Origin: Lutispora sp.
GTDB lineage: Bacteria; Bacillota; Clostridia; Lutisporales; Lutisporaceae
Direction: 5' to 3'
Assembly (NCBI GenBank): GCA_028709965.1
Contig: JAQUTA010000003.1
Span: forward strand, 1 to 64,000
Length of the DNA stretch: 64,000 bases
The notes below the pieces were generated by a model. The model had not been told where the DNA came from, searched no databases, and worked only from the letters and a program-made list of their open reading frames with translations. The translations under genes and the position numbers were made by a program. Shown here piece after piece: positions 18,388-29,592 of the stretch. Each line of letters opens with the position of its first letter. Positions within the stretch are counted from its first letter, which is position 1.

Positions 18388-20166
18388 CTATTTCTTCTTC
18401 TTTTGTAAATCCATGATTTCCTTGAATATCTCATTCGATCTATCCCTATCTCCAATCTCATAATATTCATTCATTTTCTTTGTCAACTCTTCAATCTTTT
18501 TGTGAATTCTGGCCTGCCAAAGCTTATCTATATATGAATCCATAAGTTCTAAATCATGGTTCGTTATCTCAATATTAAAGATTTCAGCGGCTTTCTTTCT
18601 TTCTTCTTCATTTTCTAGGTGAATTATTATTTCTCCAGCTGATATCAATTTTCCTTCTTTTATTTTTAAATTTATTATCTCGGCAACTCTCTGATGTATG
18701 GAAAAAGAAAAATAATCAGGAGCAACTCTGTTCAATATATTCTCTGCTCTGCTTTTATCTTGAATGCACATATTAATTAGCTTTTTTTCTGCTATTTGTT
18801 CTCCACTAATAGCCCTTTTTCCCTCAACTTTATTAATATCAGAAGAACTATCTAATATATTATGCCTGTTATTTCCATTAGTATGCCTCTTTTTCGTTCG
18901 ATTTAATTCTTCATAAATAGCTTCTTCACTTATCTGCATCTCTTTTGAATATTTTTTGATATACGCATCAATTTCTGCAGGGCTATCAATGCCCTGCAGA
19001 ACATTTGCCAGCTGCTTTATGAACTTGACCCTTTGTTGAATATCATCTAAATTAATACTTTTTCTAAAATTGAATATCTTATATTCAATCAAGGACATGC
19101 TATTTTCAATCAGTTTTTTAAAAGGTTCCAATCCCTCTCTCCTAATAAATTCATCCGGATCCTTGCCTCTTGGAAGTCTTAATACTTTTACATTACAACC
19201 TTCTTTTTCTAATATGGATAAACCTTTTAATGTAGCCGATTGACCTGCAGTATCTGAATCATAAGCAATAATTATTTCATTGGCATATCTTTTTAACAGT
19301 CTTGCTTGATGTTCAGTAAATGCTGTTCCCAAAGAAGCAACAGCATTGCTGATGCCATACTGATGTAAAGATATTGCATCCATGTAGCCTTCAACAACTA
19401 TTATATTTTTTAAATTTTGAATTCCCTTAACAAGATTTAAACTATAAATGTTAAAGCCCTTGTTATATATCGGAGTATCCGGTGAATTCAAATATTTTGG
19501 CTTGCTGTCGTCCATTACCCTTCCACCAAAAGCGATGACATTTCCCTTCAAATCTATAATGGGAAACATGATTCTATTTCTAAATCTATCATAGTATCTT
19601 TCATTATTATTTTTCACTAAAAGTCCAGCAGAAGACGCTGATTCTTCACCTAACCCTCTTGCTATAACTAATCTTTTAAAGCTATCCCAGCTGTTTTGTG
19701 AAAACCCAAGTCCAAATTTTTTTATTGTTTCAAGGCTCAAACCTCTACTATATAGGTATTCCATTGCCTCAGTGTTTACATGCAAATTCTTATAAAAAAA
19801 TTTAGCAGCCTCTTTATTTATCCTTAACAAATTCTGCTTTTTCTTAGCTTTTTCCAAGTCTTCTTTACTTACATCATCCCCTATTTCAATTCCTGCCTTT
19901 TCAGCCAAAAATCTGAGTGACTCAGGATAAGTCATCTTTTCAATCTTCTGAATAAAAGTGCTTACATTTCCACCTTCACTGCAGCCAAAACAGTAGAAAA
20001 GCTGCTTGTCTTGAGAAACACTAAAAGAAGGGGTTTTTTCGGAGTGAAAAGGACATAATCCTATATGATTCTTTCCCCTTTTTTTTAAATTCATATATTG
20101 AGATATTATATCTACAATATCATTCTTCTCAATTATCTCAGAAATCAACTCTTCTGAAAAAAACAT
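18388..20166 (-). CDS. dnaG: DNA primase
   Basis: Zinc-binding LCPFHSEKTPSFSVSQDKQLFYCFGC; toprim IVVEGYMDAISLHQYG; upstream of rpoD. Confidence 0.97.
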   Translation of the reverse strand: MFFSEELISEIIEKNDIVDIISQYMNLKKRGKNHIGLCPFHSEKTPSFSVSQDKQLFYCFGCSEGGNVSTFIQKIEKMTYPESLRFLAEKAGIEIGDDVSKEDLEKAKKKQNLLRINKEAAKFFYKNLHVNTEAMEYLYSRGLSLETIKKFGLGFSQNSWDSFKRLVIARGLGEESASSAGLLVKNNNERYYDRFRNRIMFPIIDLKGNVIAFGGRVMDDSKPKYLNSPDTPIYNKGFNIYSLNLVKGIQNLKNIIVVEGYMDAISLHQYGISNAVASLGTAFTEHQARLLKRYANEIIIAYDSDTAGQSATLKGLSILEKEGCNVKVLRLPRGKDPDEFIRREGLEPFKKLIENSMSLIEYKIFNFRKSINLDDIQQRVKFIKQLANVLQGIDSPAEIDAYIKKYSKEMQISEEAIYEELNRTKKRHTNGNNRHNILDSSSDINKVEGKRAISGEQIAEKKLINMCIQDKSRAENILNRVAPDYFSFSIHQRVAEIINLKIKEGKLISAGEIIIHLENEEERKKAAEIFNIEITNHDLELMDSYIDKLWQARIHKKIEELTKKMNEYYEIGDRDRSNEIFKEIMDLQKKKK

Positions 20167-20189
20167 AGCTTATACCACCTTTTCCCAAA

Positions 20190-20636
20190 TCATATTATAC
20201 TGCTAATCAGTTTTTTCAAAGAGCTCAAAAATTGTTCATCATCCTTTGCAGTTCTTTTTCTTGGACCCTTTATACGTCCACCACTGCGCAAAGATTTCAA
20301 GTTCTCATGCCTTTTACCCAATAAATCATCAATAATATTGTTATCAAATAATTTTCCATCAAAGGAAATAGCATAGGATCCTTTGGATAACACCACAGCA
20401 GCAAGTCCATAATCTCCTGTTACCACTATATCTCCTTTTACTGCTTTATTGATTATTGCCAAATCTGCAGATTGAGATACATTATCTACATATATAGGAT
20501 TTATTCCATTTCTTTCATAATAGTTTGTATAATGACTTAAGCTGCAGATAAATATAACCTCGCTATTATATTCTTTAGCTAGCTTCAAAATGATATCTTT
20601 AACTGGGCATGCATCAGCATCTATCAATATTTTCAT
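20190..20636 (-). CDS. yqxD: YaiI/YqxD family protein (DUF188)
   Basis: MKILIDADACPVKDIILKLA...VVTGDYGLAAVVLSKGSYAISF...RTAKDDEQFLSSLKKL. Confidence 0.9.
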   Translation of the reverse strand: MKILIDADACPVKDIILKLAKEYNSEVIFICSLSHYTNYYERNGINPIYVDNVSQSADLAIINKAVKGDIVVTGDYGLAAVVLSKGSYAISFDGKLFDNNIIDDLLGKRHENLKSLRSGGRIKGPRKRTAKDDEQFLSSLKKLISSII

Positions 20637-20715
20637 AATCCTCCTATTTAGGACACTGAATTTATACATATTCGATATAAAAATTAAATATCCTTCAAAT
20701 GCTAGAAATAATACA

Positions 20716-21714
20716 TTATATCTGCCATGATATTGGTAAAAAAATCGATTTATATTTGTTTAATGCATACCTATCTGTCATACCAGCAATATAATCGCAG
20801 CTTAATCTATGAATATTCTCATTAGGAAGCTTCATCCATAAATCTTTTGAAATTTTATCTGGGTTTTCAATAAAAAAGTCATAAAGCTGTTTGATAATGT
20901 ATTGAACTTTTACTTCTTCAACTTTTGCCTTAGAACCAATATATACATGGTCGTACAGATATTTTCTCAACTCTTTTGTAGCTCTATCCACATCTTCGCT
21001 CATTTTTACAAAAGGCTTATCCAAGCTTTTAGTGATTATATCGGTAATCATAGAATTTATTCTATCTTTGTGACTATAACCCAAAACTTTGAGACATTGA
21101 ACCGGTATATCTGCTGTATCCAAAATATTGGCTCTTAAAGCATCATCAATATCATGATTTATATACGCAATCCTATCCGAGAATTTCACAATCGACCCTT
21201 CTAATGTGCTTGGTAAGTTACTGCCGGTATGATTAAGAATTCCATCTCTTACTTCCCAGGTAAGATTCAGTCCTTTATTGTCTTCCAAAATATCAACAAC
21301 TCTTAAGCTTTGCTCGTTATGCTTGAAACCCGACGGGTGAATACCATCTAGCACTGTTTCTCCTGCATGTCCAAAGGGTGTATGCCCAAGATCATGTCCT
21401 AAAGCAATAGCCTCAGTCAAATCTTCATTAAGCCTTAAAGCTCTTGCAATCGTCCTAGCAATTTGAGAGACCTCAAGAGTATGAGTTAACCTTGTCCTAT
21501 AATGATCACCTTCCGGTGATATGAAAACCTGAGTTTTATGTTTAAGCCTTCTGAAAGCTTTGGAATGAATTATTCTGTCTCTGTCTCTCTGAAAATCAGT
21601 TCTTATATCGCATTTATTTTCATGTAACTCTCTTCCTTTACTATTTGCACTAAACATTGCGTGGGGTGAAAGGATTAACTTTTCAATTTCTTCAGTTCTT
21701 TGCCTGATATTCAT
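20716..21714 (-). CDS. dgt: dGTP triphosphohydrolase (HD domain)
   Basis: DIRTDFQRDRDRIIHSKAFRRLKHKTQVF, RTRLTHTLEVSQIARTIARAL, ALGHDLGHTPFGHAGE. Confidence 0.93.
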   Translation of the reverse strand: MNIRQRTEEIEKLILSPHAMFSANSKGRELHENKCDIRTDFQRDRDRIIHSKAFRRLKHKTQVFISPEGDHYRTRLTHTLEVSQIARTIARALRLNEDLTEAIALGHDLGHTPFGHAGETVLDGIHPSGFKHNEQSLRVVDILEDNKGLNLTWEVRDGILNHTGSNLPSTLEGSIVKFSDRIAYINHDIDDALRANILDTADIPVQCLKVLGYSHKDRINSMITDIITKSLDKPFVKMSEDVDRATKELRKYLYDHVYIGSKAKVEEVKVQYIIKQLYDFFIENPDKISKDLWMKLPNENIHRLSCDYIAGMTDRYALNKYKSIFLPISWQI

Positions 21715-21785
21715 ACAAACAACTCCTAAAAACAAACATACTATTATATACTACAAAAATGTGTGTTTTCCTTTATATTTAGTAA

Positions 21786-21827
21786 AAATAATAGCCATCG
21801 AATATTAATATTCGATGGCTATTATTT
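21786..21827 (-). terminator. Terminator-like 42-bp perfect palindrome after the thiolase gene
   Basis: aaataatagccatcgaatatt|aatattcgatggctattattt; T-rich on minus strand. Confidence 0.7.
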
Positions 21828-21834
21828 GATTTAT

Positions 21835-23010
21835 TTACATTTCTACTATTAAAGCTGTTCCCATTCCCCCGCCTATGCAAAGAGTTGCAAGACCAAACTT
21901 AGAATTCCTTCTTTTCATTTCGTAAAGAAGAGTGGTAAGTATCCTTGCTCCACTTGCCCCTACGGGGTGTCCTAGAGCAATAGCTCCACCGTTTACATTA
22001 GTTATGCTCATATCAAGACTTAATTCTTTTGCCACCGCTAATGATTGGGCTGCAAAAGCTTCATTGGCTTCAATAAGATCCATATCCTCCAATTTCATAT
22101 CAGCCCTCTTTAAAGCTGACAAAGTTGCAGGAACGGGACCAATACCCATTATGCTGGGATCAACACCTGCGGATGCATAGCTTACGACTCTAGCCAATGG
22201 TTTAATTCCTAATTCATCTGCTTTTTCTTTTGACATAACAATTATAGCAGCGGCTCCATCATTTATACCAGAAGCATTACCTGCTGTAACCGTTCCATCT
22301 TTTTTGAAAGCTGGTCTGAGCTTTCCTAAAGCCTCAGCAGTTACACCAGCCCTTGGAAATTCATCGGTATCAACTATAACATCACCCTTTTTGGATGGTA
22401 TTACCACTGGAACAATTTCTTCTTTAAATCTGCCTTCTTTTATTGCTGCTTCCGCTCTGTTCTGACTTGTTGCAGAAAATTGATCTTGTTGTTCTCTTGT
22501 TATGCCATATTTTTCCGCCAAATTTTCAGCAGTTACTCCCATATGATAATTATTAAATATATCTGTCAGTGCATCGTAAACCATAGAGTCTACAATTTCA
22601 CCATTGCCCATTCTGTAACCTGTTCTAGCATTTTTAAGGAGATATGGGGCAGCACTCATATTTTCTGTTCCGCCGGCTACAACTATATCCGATTCTCCTG
22701 ATATAATTGCTTGTACTGCAAGCTGAACGGATCTTAAACCTGAACCGCAAATCATATTTATTGTCATAGCTGGTTTCTCCACGGGGATTCCCGCCTTAAC
22801 AGATACTTGTCTAGCTACGCCTTGCCCAAGCCCTGCTTGAAGAATGCAGCCTAATATTGTTTGATCAACCATTTCAGGCTTTATTCCAGCCCTATTCAAT
22901 GCTTCCTTTACAGCGATAACGCCCAAATCAACAGCAGATACACCAGACAAGCTTCCATTGAAACTCCCTATAGGGGTTCTAGCAGCCGCAGCAATTACTA
23001 CTTCTCTCAT
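21835..23010 (-). CDS. Acetyl-CoA C-acetyltransferase (thiolase)
   Basis: [17 protein letters not shown] active-site Cys, [37 protein letters not shown]. Confidence 0.96.
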   Translation of the reverse strand: MREVVIAAAARTPIGSFNGSLSGVSAVDLGVIAVKEALNRAGIKPEMVDQTILGCILQAGLGQGVARQVSVKAGIPVEKPAMTINMICGSGLRSVQLAVQAIISGESDIVVAGGTENMSAAPYLLKNARTGYRMGNGEIVDSMVYDALTDIFNNYHMGVTAENLAEKYGITREQQDQFSATSQNRAEAAIKEGRFKEEIVPVVIPSKKGDVIVDTDEFPRAGVTAEALGKLRPAFKKDGTVTAGNASGINDGAAAIIVMSKEKADELGIKPLARVVSYASAGVDPSIMGIGPVPATLSALKRADMKLEDMDLIEANEAFAAQSLAVAKELSLDMSITNVNGGAIALGHPVGASGARILTTLLYEMKRRNSKFGLATLCIGGGMGTALIVEM

Positions 23011-23209
23011 TCTACCTACCTCCCGATTATTTGTTATTCATAAACTTATTTATGCAAAAATTATGCCACAAAACGTGTTGATACATTCTCTATACAATAA
23101 AAGCATAACAAAGTTTAGCAATAGTGTAAACAAGGAGCTTAACCAATGGTCGTTAATTATTTAACATTTGCTTATTGTTTGCTGAACATGCAAAATATTC
23201 ATAAGAAGA

Positions 23210-23241
23210 TTAAACATCGCCAAATAATTGGCGATGTTTAA
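23210..23241 (-). terminator. Intrinsic terminator after ppdK
   Basis: ttaaacatcgccaa-ataa-ttggcgatgtttaa. Confidence 0.7.
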
Positions 23242-23251
23242 AATCCATTCC

Positions 23252-25873
23252 TTATTTTTCCTTTACAGCCGCTTGGGCTGCTGCTAATCGAGCAATTGGC
23301 ACCCTGTAGGGAGAACAAGAAACATAATCAAGCCCTATTTCATGGCAGAATTCAATCGAGGTAGGTTCTCCTCCATGTTCACCGCAAATTCCTAATTTTA
23401 TGTTAGGCCTCTCTTTTCTTCCCAGTTCAACGGCCATCTTCATAAGTTTTCCTACGCCTTTTCTATCTATTGCTTGGAAGGGATCTATTTCAAATATTTT
23501 CTTATCAATATATTCTTTAATAAATTTTCCTGCATCATCTCTAGAAAAACCATAGGTCATCTGAGTCAAATCATTTGTGCCGAATGAAAAGAACTCTGCA
23601 TCCACTGCTATTTCATCAGCTACCAAAGTTGCTCTAGGAACTTCTATCATTGTTCCATACATATACTTTAATTCAATGCCCGATTCTGAAATAAGCTTAT
23701 CTGCAAGCTTTACCACAATATTCTTAATAAATGTCAGTTCTTTTACCTCTCCTACTAAGGGTATCATTATCTCAGGTTTAACATCTATACCTTTGTCTTT
23801 TTTAACTTGAATAGCTGCTTCAATAATTGCCCTTGTCTGCATTTCTGCTATTTCCGGATAAGTTATTGCCAATCTGCATCCCCTATGTCCAAGCATTGGG
23901 TTAAATTCTTTTAATTCTTCAACCCTAGATTTTAATTTATCATAATTAATCTTCATTTCTCTTGACAGATTCATAATATCTTCTCCGTTATGCGGTAGGA
24001 ATTCATGAAGAGGTGGATCCAGTAATCTTATGGTTACCGGTCTGTCTCCCATAGCCTCATATATTCCAACAAAATCTTCCCTTTGCATCGGGAGTATTTT
24101 TTCTAGTGCCGCTTTCCTTTGATCAATATCTTCAGCAATGATCATTTCTCTTACAGCAGGAATTCTTGCTTCATCAAAAAACATATGTTCAGTCCTGCAT
24201 AATCCGATGCCTTCTGCTCCAAATTTTACAGCCTGGATAGCATCTTTAGGTGAATCTGCATTTGTCCTTACCCTAAGTCTTCTTATTTCATCAGCCCACT
24301 CCATTAATTGTCCAAAGTGTCCGCTTAATTCAGGTTCATGTCTATCTATTATACCTTCATAAACATTTCCGGTGCTTCCATCTATAGAGATATAGTCGCT
24401 CTCATTGTAAATCTTTCCATTTACAATAAATTTCTTTTCTTCTTCATAAACCTTTATAGATTCACAACCTGCTACACAACATTTACCCATACCTCTTGCT
24501 ACTACTGCAGCATGGGATGTCATTCCACCTCTCGCTGTAAGTATGCCTCGAGCTTCAAGCATTCCTTCAATATCTTCAGGAGAAGTTTCTTGTCTCACAA
24601 GAATAACTTTTTCACCATTTCTTGATGCTTCCACAGCAGCTTCTGCAGTGAAATAAATTCTTCCAGTAGCCGCACCTGGAGAGGCAGGAAGTCCTTTCGC
24701 AATTGGCATTGCTCTTTTTAATGCATTTGAATCAAAGGTGGGATGAAGCAATTGATCAAGCTGTGAAGGCTCTATCCTCATTAATGCCTCTTCCTTTGTT
24801 ATTTTTTCTTCTTGAACTAACTCAACTGCAACACGAATAGCAGAAAAAGCTGTTCTCTTACCATTTCGTGTTTGAAGTATATAGAGCTTGCCTTTTTCAA
24901 TTGTAAACTCTATATCTTGCATATCCTTATAATGATTTTCTAAAAGGTCTGCAATCTGAACAAACTGTTTATAAATCTCAGGCATAACTTCATTAAGCTT
25001 CTCAATGCTTTGAGGTGTTCTAATACCTGCAACTACGTCTTCTCCCTGGGCATTTATTAAAAATTCACCATATAATTTTCTTTCTCCTGTTGCTGGGTTC
25101 CTAGTAAACGCAACTCCTGTGCCGGAGTCGTCACCCATATTTCCAAAAACCATGGATTGAACATTTACAGCAGTGCCTAAATTATCAGGTATATTATTTA
25201 TTCTTCTATAAATATTTGCTCTTTCATTATTCCAAGACCTAAACACTGCCTTAACAGCAAGAATTAATTGTTCTTTTGGATCTTCGGGGAAATCACTCTT
25301 TATTTCATTTTTATATAATGTTTTGAATCTGCTTACAACTTCCTTCAAAGCATCTGCATCTAAATCAGTATCGTAATTAGCTTTTCTATTCTCTTTAATG
25401 GATTCAAATATATTATCAAATTTATATTTATCAATACTCATGACTACATCACTAAACATTTGTATAAACCTTCTGTAACTATCGTAGGCAAATCTTTCAT
25501 TTCCTGTGTTCTTATGTATGGCTTTAACTGTTTCTTCATTGAGACCCAGGTTCAATATGGTGTCCATCATGCCAGGCATAGAAAATTTAGCGCCAGATCT
25601 AACAGACACCAGCAATGGATTATCTTTATCTCCAAATTTTTTATTTATCTTTTTCTCTAATTCAGACAATTTTTCAAAAATTTCGTCTAGTAATTCAGAC
25701 CAAATTTCTTGTCCCTTTTCATAATACATATTGCATGCTTTTGTGCTTATAGTAAAACCAAGGGGTACAGGCAACCCAATATTAGCCATTTCAGCAAGGT
25801 TTGCTCCTTTGCCCCCTAGCAAGTCCTTCATCGCAGCTTTACCCTCACTAAAGCTGTAAACCAATTTATTCAT
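23252..25873 (-). CDS. ppdK: Pyruvate, phosphate dikinase
   Basis: GGKGANLAEMANIGLPVPLGFTIST, GGMTSHAAVVARGMGKCCV, FFSFGTNDLTQMTYGFSRDD, GICGEHGGEP. Confidence 0.98.
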   Translation of the reverse strand: MNKLVYSFSEGKAAMKDLLGGKGANLAEMANIGLPVPLGFTISTKACNMYYEKGQEIWSELLDEIFEKLSELEKKINKKFGDKDNPLLVSVRSGAKFSMPGMMDTILNLGLNEETVKAIHKNTGNERFAYDSYRRFIQMFSDVVMSIDKYKFDNIFESIKENRKANYDTDLDADALKEVVSRFKTLYKNEIKSDFPEDPKEQLILAVKAVFRSWNNERANIYRRINNIPDNLGTAVNVQSMVFGNMGDDSGTGVAFTRNPATGERKLYGEFLINAQGEDVVAGIRTPQSIEKLNEVMPEIYKQFVQIADLLENHYKDMQDIEFTIEKGKLYILQTRNGKRTAFSAIRVAVELVQEEKITKEEALMRIEPSQLDQLLHPTFDSNALKRAMPIAKGLPASPGAATGRIYFTAEAAVEASRNGEKVILVRQETSPEDIEGMLEARGILTARGGMTSHAAVVARGMGKCCVAGCESIKVYEEEKKFIVNGKIYNESDYISIDGSTGNVYEGIIDRHEPELSGHFGQLMEWADEIRRLRVRTNADSPKDAIQAVKFGAEGIGLCRTEHMFFDEARIPAVREMIIAEDIDQRKAALEKILPMQREDFVGIYEAMGDRPVTIRLLDPPLHEFLPHNGEDIMNLSREMKINYDKLKSRVEELKEFNPMLGHRGCRLAITYPEIAEMQTRAIIEAAIQVKKDKGIDVKPEIMIPLVGEVKELTFIKNIVVKLADKLISESGIELKYMYGTMIEVPRATLVADEIAVDAEFFSFGTNDLTQMTYGFSRDDAGKFIKEYIDKKIFEIDPFQAIDRKGVGKLMKMAVELGRKERPNIKLGICGEHGGEPTSIEFCHEIGLDYVSCSPYRVPIARLAAAQAAVKEK

Positions 25874-26685
25874 TAATTTTCCTCCTTCATTATTCTTAAA
25901 ATAATACTGGCTGTTTCCTCAATAGCTTTGTAAGTTACATCAATAGTAGGGCAACCTACTTTTTTCATGATTTTTTCTGCATAATCCAATTCTTGGAGGA
26001 TTCGATCCATATTTGCATAGTTTGCTTCAAAGCTTAAGCCTAGAGCTTTAAGCCTTTCCTGCCTTATAGCATTCAATTTATTTGGGCTTGAAGTAAGGCC
26101 AAATACCTTCTTAGGAGAAATTTCAAAAATTTCTTTTGGCGGCTCTACTTCAGGTACTAAAGGTATGTTTGCCACTTTCATATTCTTATTTGCTAGGTAC
26201 ATGCTCAATGGAGTTTTAGAAGTTCTAGATACTCCCAAAATTACTATGTCTGCTTTTTTTATCCCCCGTGGGTCTTTACCATCATCATATTTTACAGCAA
26301 ATTCAATAGCCTCTACCTTTTTAAAGTATTCCTCATCCAATTGTCTATTAACACCTGGTGTATATGTAGGTTTAGTCTTTGTTATATGAGAGATGGCCTC
26401 AATCACCGGTCCCATAATATCTACATAAAAAACGCCTTGATCCTTTGCTTCCTTTTCTAAGTATTCTTTTAGCTCAGGTATTACCATGGTGTATACAATA
26501 ATGCTCTTATGGGTTTTAGCTTCCTGTATTATTTCTCTAATTGTCTCTTTTTCACTTACATAAGGAATTCTCCTTATTTCACTGACAATGCTTCCATACT
26601 GAGCGGCCGCAGCCCTCGCTACCTGTTCTGCTGTCTCTCCAATAGAATCTGATACTACGTAAATTATTGATTTTTCGTCTACCAT
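25873..26685 (-). CDS. yqfL: PPDK regulatory protein (bifunctional kinase/pyrophosphorylase, DUF299)
   Basis: YVVSDSIGETAEQVARAA, KADIVILGVSRTSKTPLSMYLANK; directly upstream of ppdK. Confidence 0.95.
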   Translation of the reverse strand: MVDEKSIIYVVSDSIGETAEQVARAAAAQYGSIVSEIRRIPYVSEKETIREIIQEAKTHKSIIVYTMVIPELKEYLEKEAKDQGVFYVDIMGPVIEAISHITKTKPTYTPGVNRQLDEEYFKKVEAIEFAVKYDDGKDPRGIKKADIVILGVSRTSKTPLSMYLANKNMKVANIPLVPEVEPPKEIFEISPKKVFGLTSSPNKLNAIRQERLKALGLSFEANYANMDRILQELDYAEKIMKKVGCPTIDVTYKAIEETASIILRIMKEEN

Positions 26686-27341
26686 TATAATCCTCCTAAC
26701 TCATCATCGCATAAATCATACAAAAGTCTTGTTATATTTGTTTTTGATACCTTTCCTGTAATCTTATAGCCCGTTTTCCCATTTTCAAGGCATACTGATT
26801 CTACGACTGGAACACTGTCGATTTCATGGAGTATTATTTTCCCTGCTACATCATAGGCACTATCCTCATCTTTTACACATGCTATGTTTGGCATTCTAGT
26901 CATTATAATTCCTATAGGCACCTTATGTATATCTGTATTTCCTAAGGCAATCTTCAAAAAATCCTTTCTTGATACAACTCCAGTTAATATACCTCCATTA
27001 TGAATATAAATCGTTCCTACATCTTCCAAGAATAATGTTACTATTGCATCATAAACCATAGTATCCTCAGAAACTACAACAGGGCTTGACTTTATATCCC
27101 CTACTTTTATGTTTCTTATAAAGTCGGAAATCATGTTATTTACAGAACGACCAGTATACAAATATCCGACCTTAGGCCTAGCTTCTAAAAAACCCGCCAT
27201 AGCAAGAACAGTAAGATCCGGTCTCAGGGCTGCCCTAGTCATGTTAAGTTTATCCGCAATATGTTTACTGGTTATTGGTTGGTGTTTTTTTACTAATTCA
27301 ATTATTTGTTGTTGTCTGTTAGTGAATTCTATAGAGTTCAC
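26685..27341 (-). CDS. CcpN-type HTH/CBS-domain transcriptional regulator
   Basis: N-terminal HTH QQQIIELVKKHQPITSKHIADKLNMTRAALRPDLTVL, two CBS domains (TMVYDAIVTLFLEDVGTIYI; DSAYDVAGKIILHEIDSVPV). Confidence 0.9.
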   Translation of the reverse strand: MNSIEFTNRQQQIIELVKKHQPITSKHIADKLNMTRAALRPDLTVLAMAGFLEARPKVGYLYTGRSVNNMISDFIRNIKVGDIKSSPVVVSEDTMVYDAIVTLFLEDVGTIYIHNGGILTGVVSRKDFLKIALGNTDIHKVPIGIIMTRMPNIACVKDEDSAYDVAGKIILHEIDSVPVVESVCLENGKTGYKITGKVSKTNITRLLYDLCDDELGGL

Positions 27342-27475
27342 CCTCTTCCATCAGGTTATTTTTATTATTTATGTTCATTGTGCTATACTATTTAACATTT
27401 ATACAACACATATAAGTATATATTATCATAAAAAAAACCTGTTTTGCAACATTGAAATCAATATAGTTGTATTAA

Positions 27476-27511
27476 ATAGAAATGCACCCGCAATGCGGGC
27501 GCATTTCTATT
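27476..27511 (-). terminator. Intrinsic terminator after glyS
   Basis: atagaaatgcacccgc-aat-gcgggcgcatttctat, T-rich on minus strand. Confidence 0.65.
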
Positions 27512-29591
27512 TATTCACTACTATTAAGGATAAATCAGCGAATCTAGTCATCATGTTTTCTATGGTTTTGAGCATTGCCAATCTATTCTTTCTTATTTCT
27601 TCATCATCAACCATAACCATAGTATTATCAAAGAAATTATCTATAGGTGTCTTCATAAGCATGAGAGCCTTTAGTGCATTATTGTAATCCTTCGCATCCA
27701 TAGCTTCCCCAAACATTTTGCTTACATCATTATATGATTCAAAAAGTACTTTTTCAGAATCATCAGCCATCAGCTCCGCATTAAACGATGAGTCTTCTGC
27801 CTTTGAAGCCAAATTGCTCACTCTGTTAAAAGATAAGGCTATGCTTAAAAACTCTTCCTGACTCTTCCACTTAGACAACTCCTTTACTCTAATAAAAGCA
27901 TCATATATATCGGTCAATCCTACCTTCAATATTGAGTCTATGACATCATAGTCATAATTCCTATCTAACAAAACATTTTTTAACCTTTGCTTAAAAAATT
28001 CATTTATATCATCTATTATCTTTGATAATCCGCCCTTAACTACTCCTATATTATAAAAAGGTGCAATTGCATTTTTAATAAGGTTTCTGAGATTTATATG
28101 AAGCTCTTTATCAATAATAATGTTTATTATGCTTATAGCTTGCCTTCTTAAGGCATATGGATCTTGAGAGCCTGTAGGCTGTATACCGATAGAAAAACAA
28201 CCGCTTATTGTGTCGATTCTATCAGAAATGCTGAGAACAGAACCAATAATTGAAGCCGGCAACTCACCGCCTGCATTTCTTGGCATATAATGCTCTTTTA
28301 TTGCATTTGCAACCTCTATTGCTTCACCCTGAACGAAAGCATATTCTCTTCCCATTATTCCTTGAAGTTCATCAAACTCTTTTACCATATTTGTAACCAA
28401 ATCAGCTTTTGCTAAATATGCTGCTCTATCCAATTGGATTTTGCTATTTTTATCTAAATCCAATACTTCTGCCAAATAGGCTGCATTTCCCATTATATTT
28501 TTAGTCTTATCATAAATAGTCCCAAGGGTTTCTTGAAAAACTACATTCTTTAATTTTTCTACAAAAGTATCCAAAGAAGTCTTTTTATCTTCTTCATAGA
28601 AAAACTTTGCATCTGCCAGCCTTGCCCTAAGCACTTTCTCATTGCCCTGTCGAACAGTATCGATGTATCTATCATCGCCATTTCTGACAGCAATAAATTT
28701 GTTTAATAAATTTCCTTCTTTGTTTTCAACGGGAAAATATCTTTGGTGCTCTTTCATGGGAGTTATTATAGCCTCTTTGGGAAGTTTCAAAAATTCTTCT
28801 TCAAAGCTTCCAATCAATGCTGTCGGGTATTCAACTAAATATAATATCTCTTCTAAAAGCTCTTCATCCTCAATTAGTGCCCCATTTATCTCTTTCGCAA
28901 TTTTCTCGCATTGCCTTTTGATAATTTCTCTTCTTTCATCTTGGTCTACTATAACATATTCCTGCCTTAACCTATCGAAATAATCCTCTGCCCTATTTAT
29001 CTCTATATTGCCTTCTGATAAAACGCGATGGCCTCTTGTGAATTTACTGCATGGTATTTTGTCTTTATCAAATTCAATCAATTCTTCACCGAAGATTGGC
29101 ATAAGCCAACGGACAGGTCTTACAAATTTGAAGGTTTTATTGCCCCATTTCATTGACTTGGGAAAACTAATGGAAGTTAAAATTTCTGGGAGCAATGTTG
29201 CCAATACTTCTTTAGTAGCCATACCTAGGACATATTTTTTGCCATAAACATATTCTGTCCCAGACAATTCTTTTATATATATGTCTTTCAAATCAAGCCC
29301 ATTGCCTTTTGCGAAGCCTAACAAAGCCTTTGTTGGATTATTTGAATCATCATATGCTGCTTTTTTAGAAGGACCCTTTAGCACCGTCTCCAGATCTTCC
29401 TGCTTTTCACACATGGCTTTTACGTATATGACAAGCCTTCTTGGGGTTCCATAAGTATTAAGAGACTCAAAGTTAATTCTGTTTTCCAAAAATACCTTAT
29501 TCGCAATTTCTCTTAGTTGTTCTAAGGTTCTATTCATAAACTTTGCCGGAATTTCTTCAGTCCCTATCTCAAAGATTAAATCTCTGCTCAC
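27507..29591 (-). CDS. glyS: Glycyl-tRNA synthetase beta subunit
   Basis: SRDLIFEIGTEEIPAKFMNRTLEQL...; GTG start at 29591 after GGAGG, just past the glyQ stop. Confidence 0.96.
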   Translation of the reverse strand: MSRDLIFEIGTEEIPAKFMNRTLEQLREIANKVFLENRINFESLNTYGTPRRLVIYVKAMCEKQEDLETVLKGPSKKAAYDDSNNPTKALLGFAKGNGLDLKDIYIKELSGTEYVYGKKYVLGMATKEVLATLLPEILTSISFPKSMKWGNKTFKFVRPVRWLMPIFGEELIEFDKDKIPCSKFTRGHRVLSEGNIEINRAEDYFDRLRQEYVIVDQDERREIIKRQCEKIAKEINGALIEDEELLEEILYLVEYPTALIGSFEEEFLKLPKEAIITPMKEHQRYFPVENKEGNLLNKFIAVRNGDDRYIDTVRQGNEKVLRARLADAKFFYEEDKKTSLDTFVEKLKNVVFQETLGTIYDKTKNIMGNAAYLAEVLDLDKNSKIQLDRAAYLAKADLVTNMVKEFDELQGIMGREYAFVQGEAIEVANAIKEHYMPRNAGGELPASIIGSVLSISDRIDTISGCFSIGIQPTGSQDPYALRRQAISIINIIIDKELHINLRNLIKNAIAPFYNIGVVKGGLSKIIDDINEFFKQRLKNVLLDRNYDYDVIDSILKVGLTDIYDAFIRVKELSKWKSQEEFLSIALSFNRVSNLASKAEDSSFNAELMADDSEKVLFESYNDVSKMFGEAMDAKDYNNALKALMLMKTPIDNFFDNTMVMVDDEEIRKNRLAMLKTIENMMTRFADLSLIVVNK

Positions 29592-29592
29592 T

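Noticed and set aside
21786-21827. 42-bp perfect palindrome as a possible novel element
   Set aside because: Position just after the thiolase stop and T-rich flank fit an ordinary terminator; listed as such.
27109-27687. 192-aa plus-strand ORF
   Set aside because: Antisense to the CBS regulator and the glyS 3' end and crosses the glyS terminator; non-protein-like composition.
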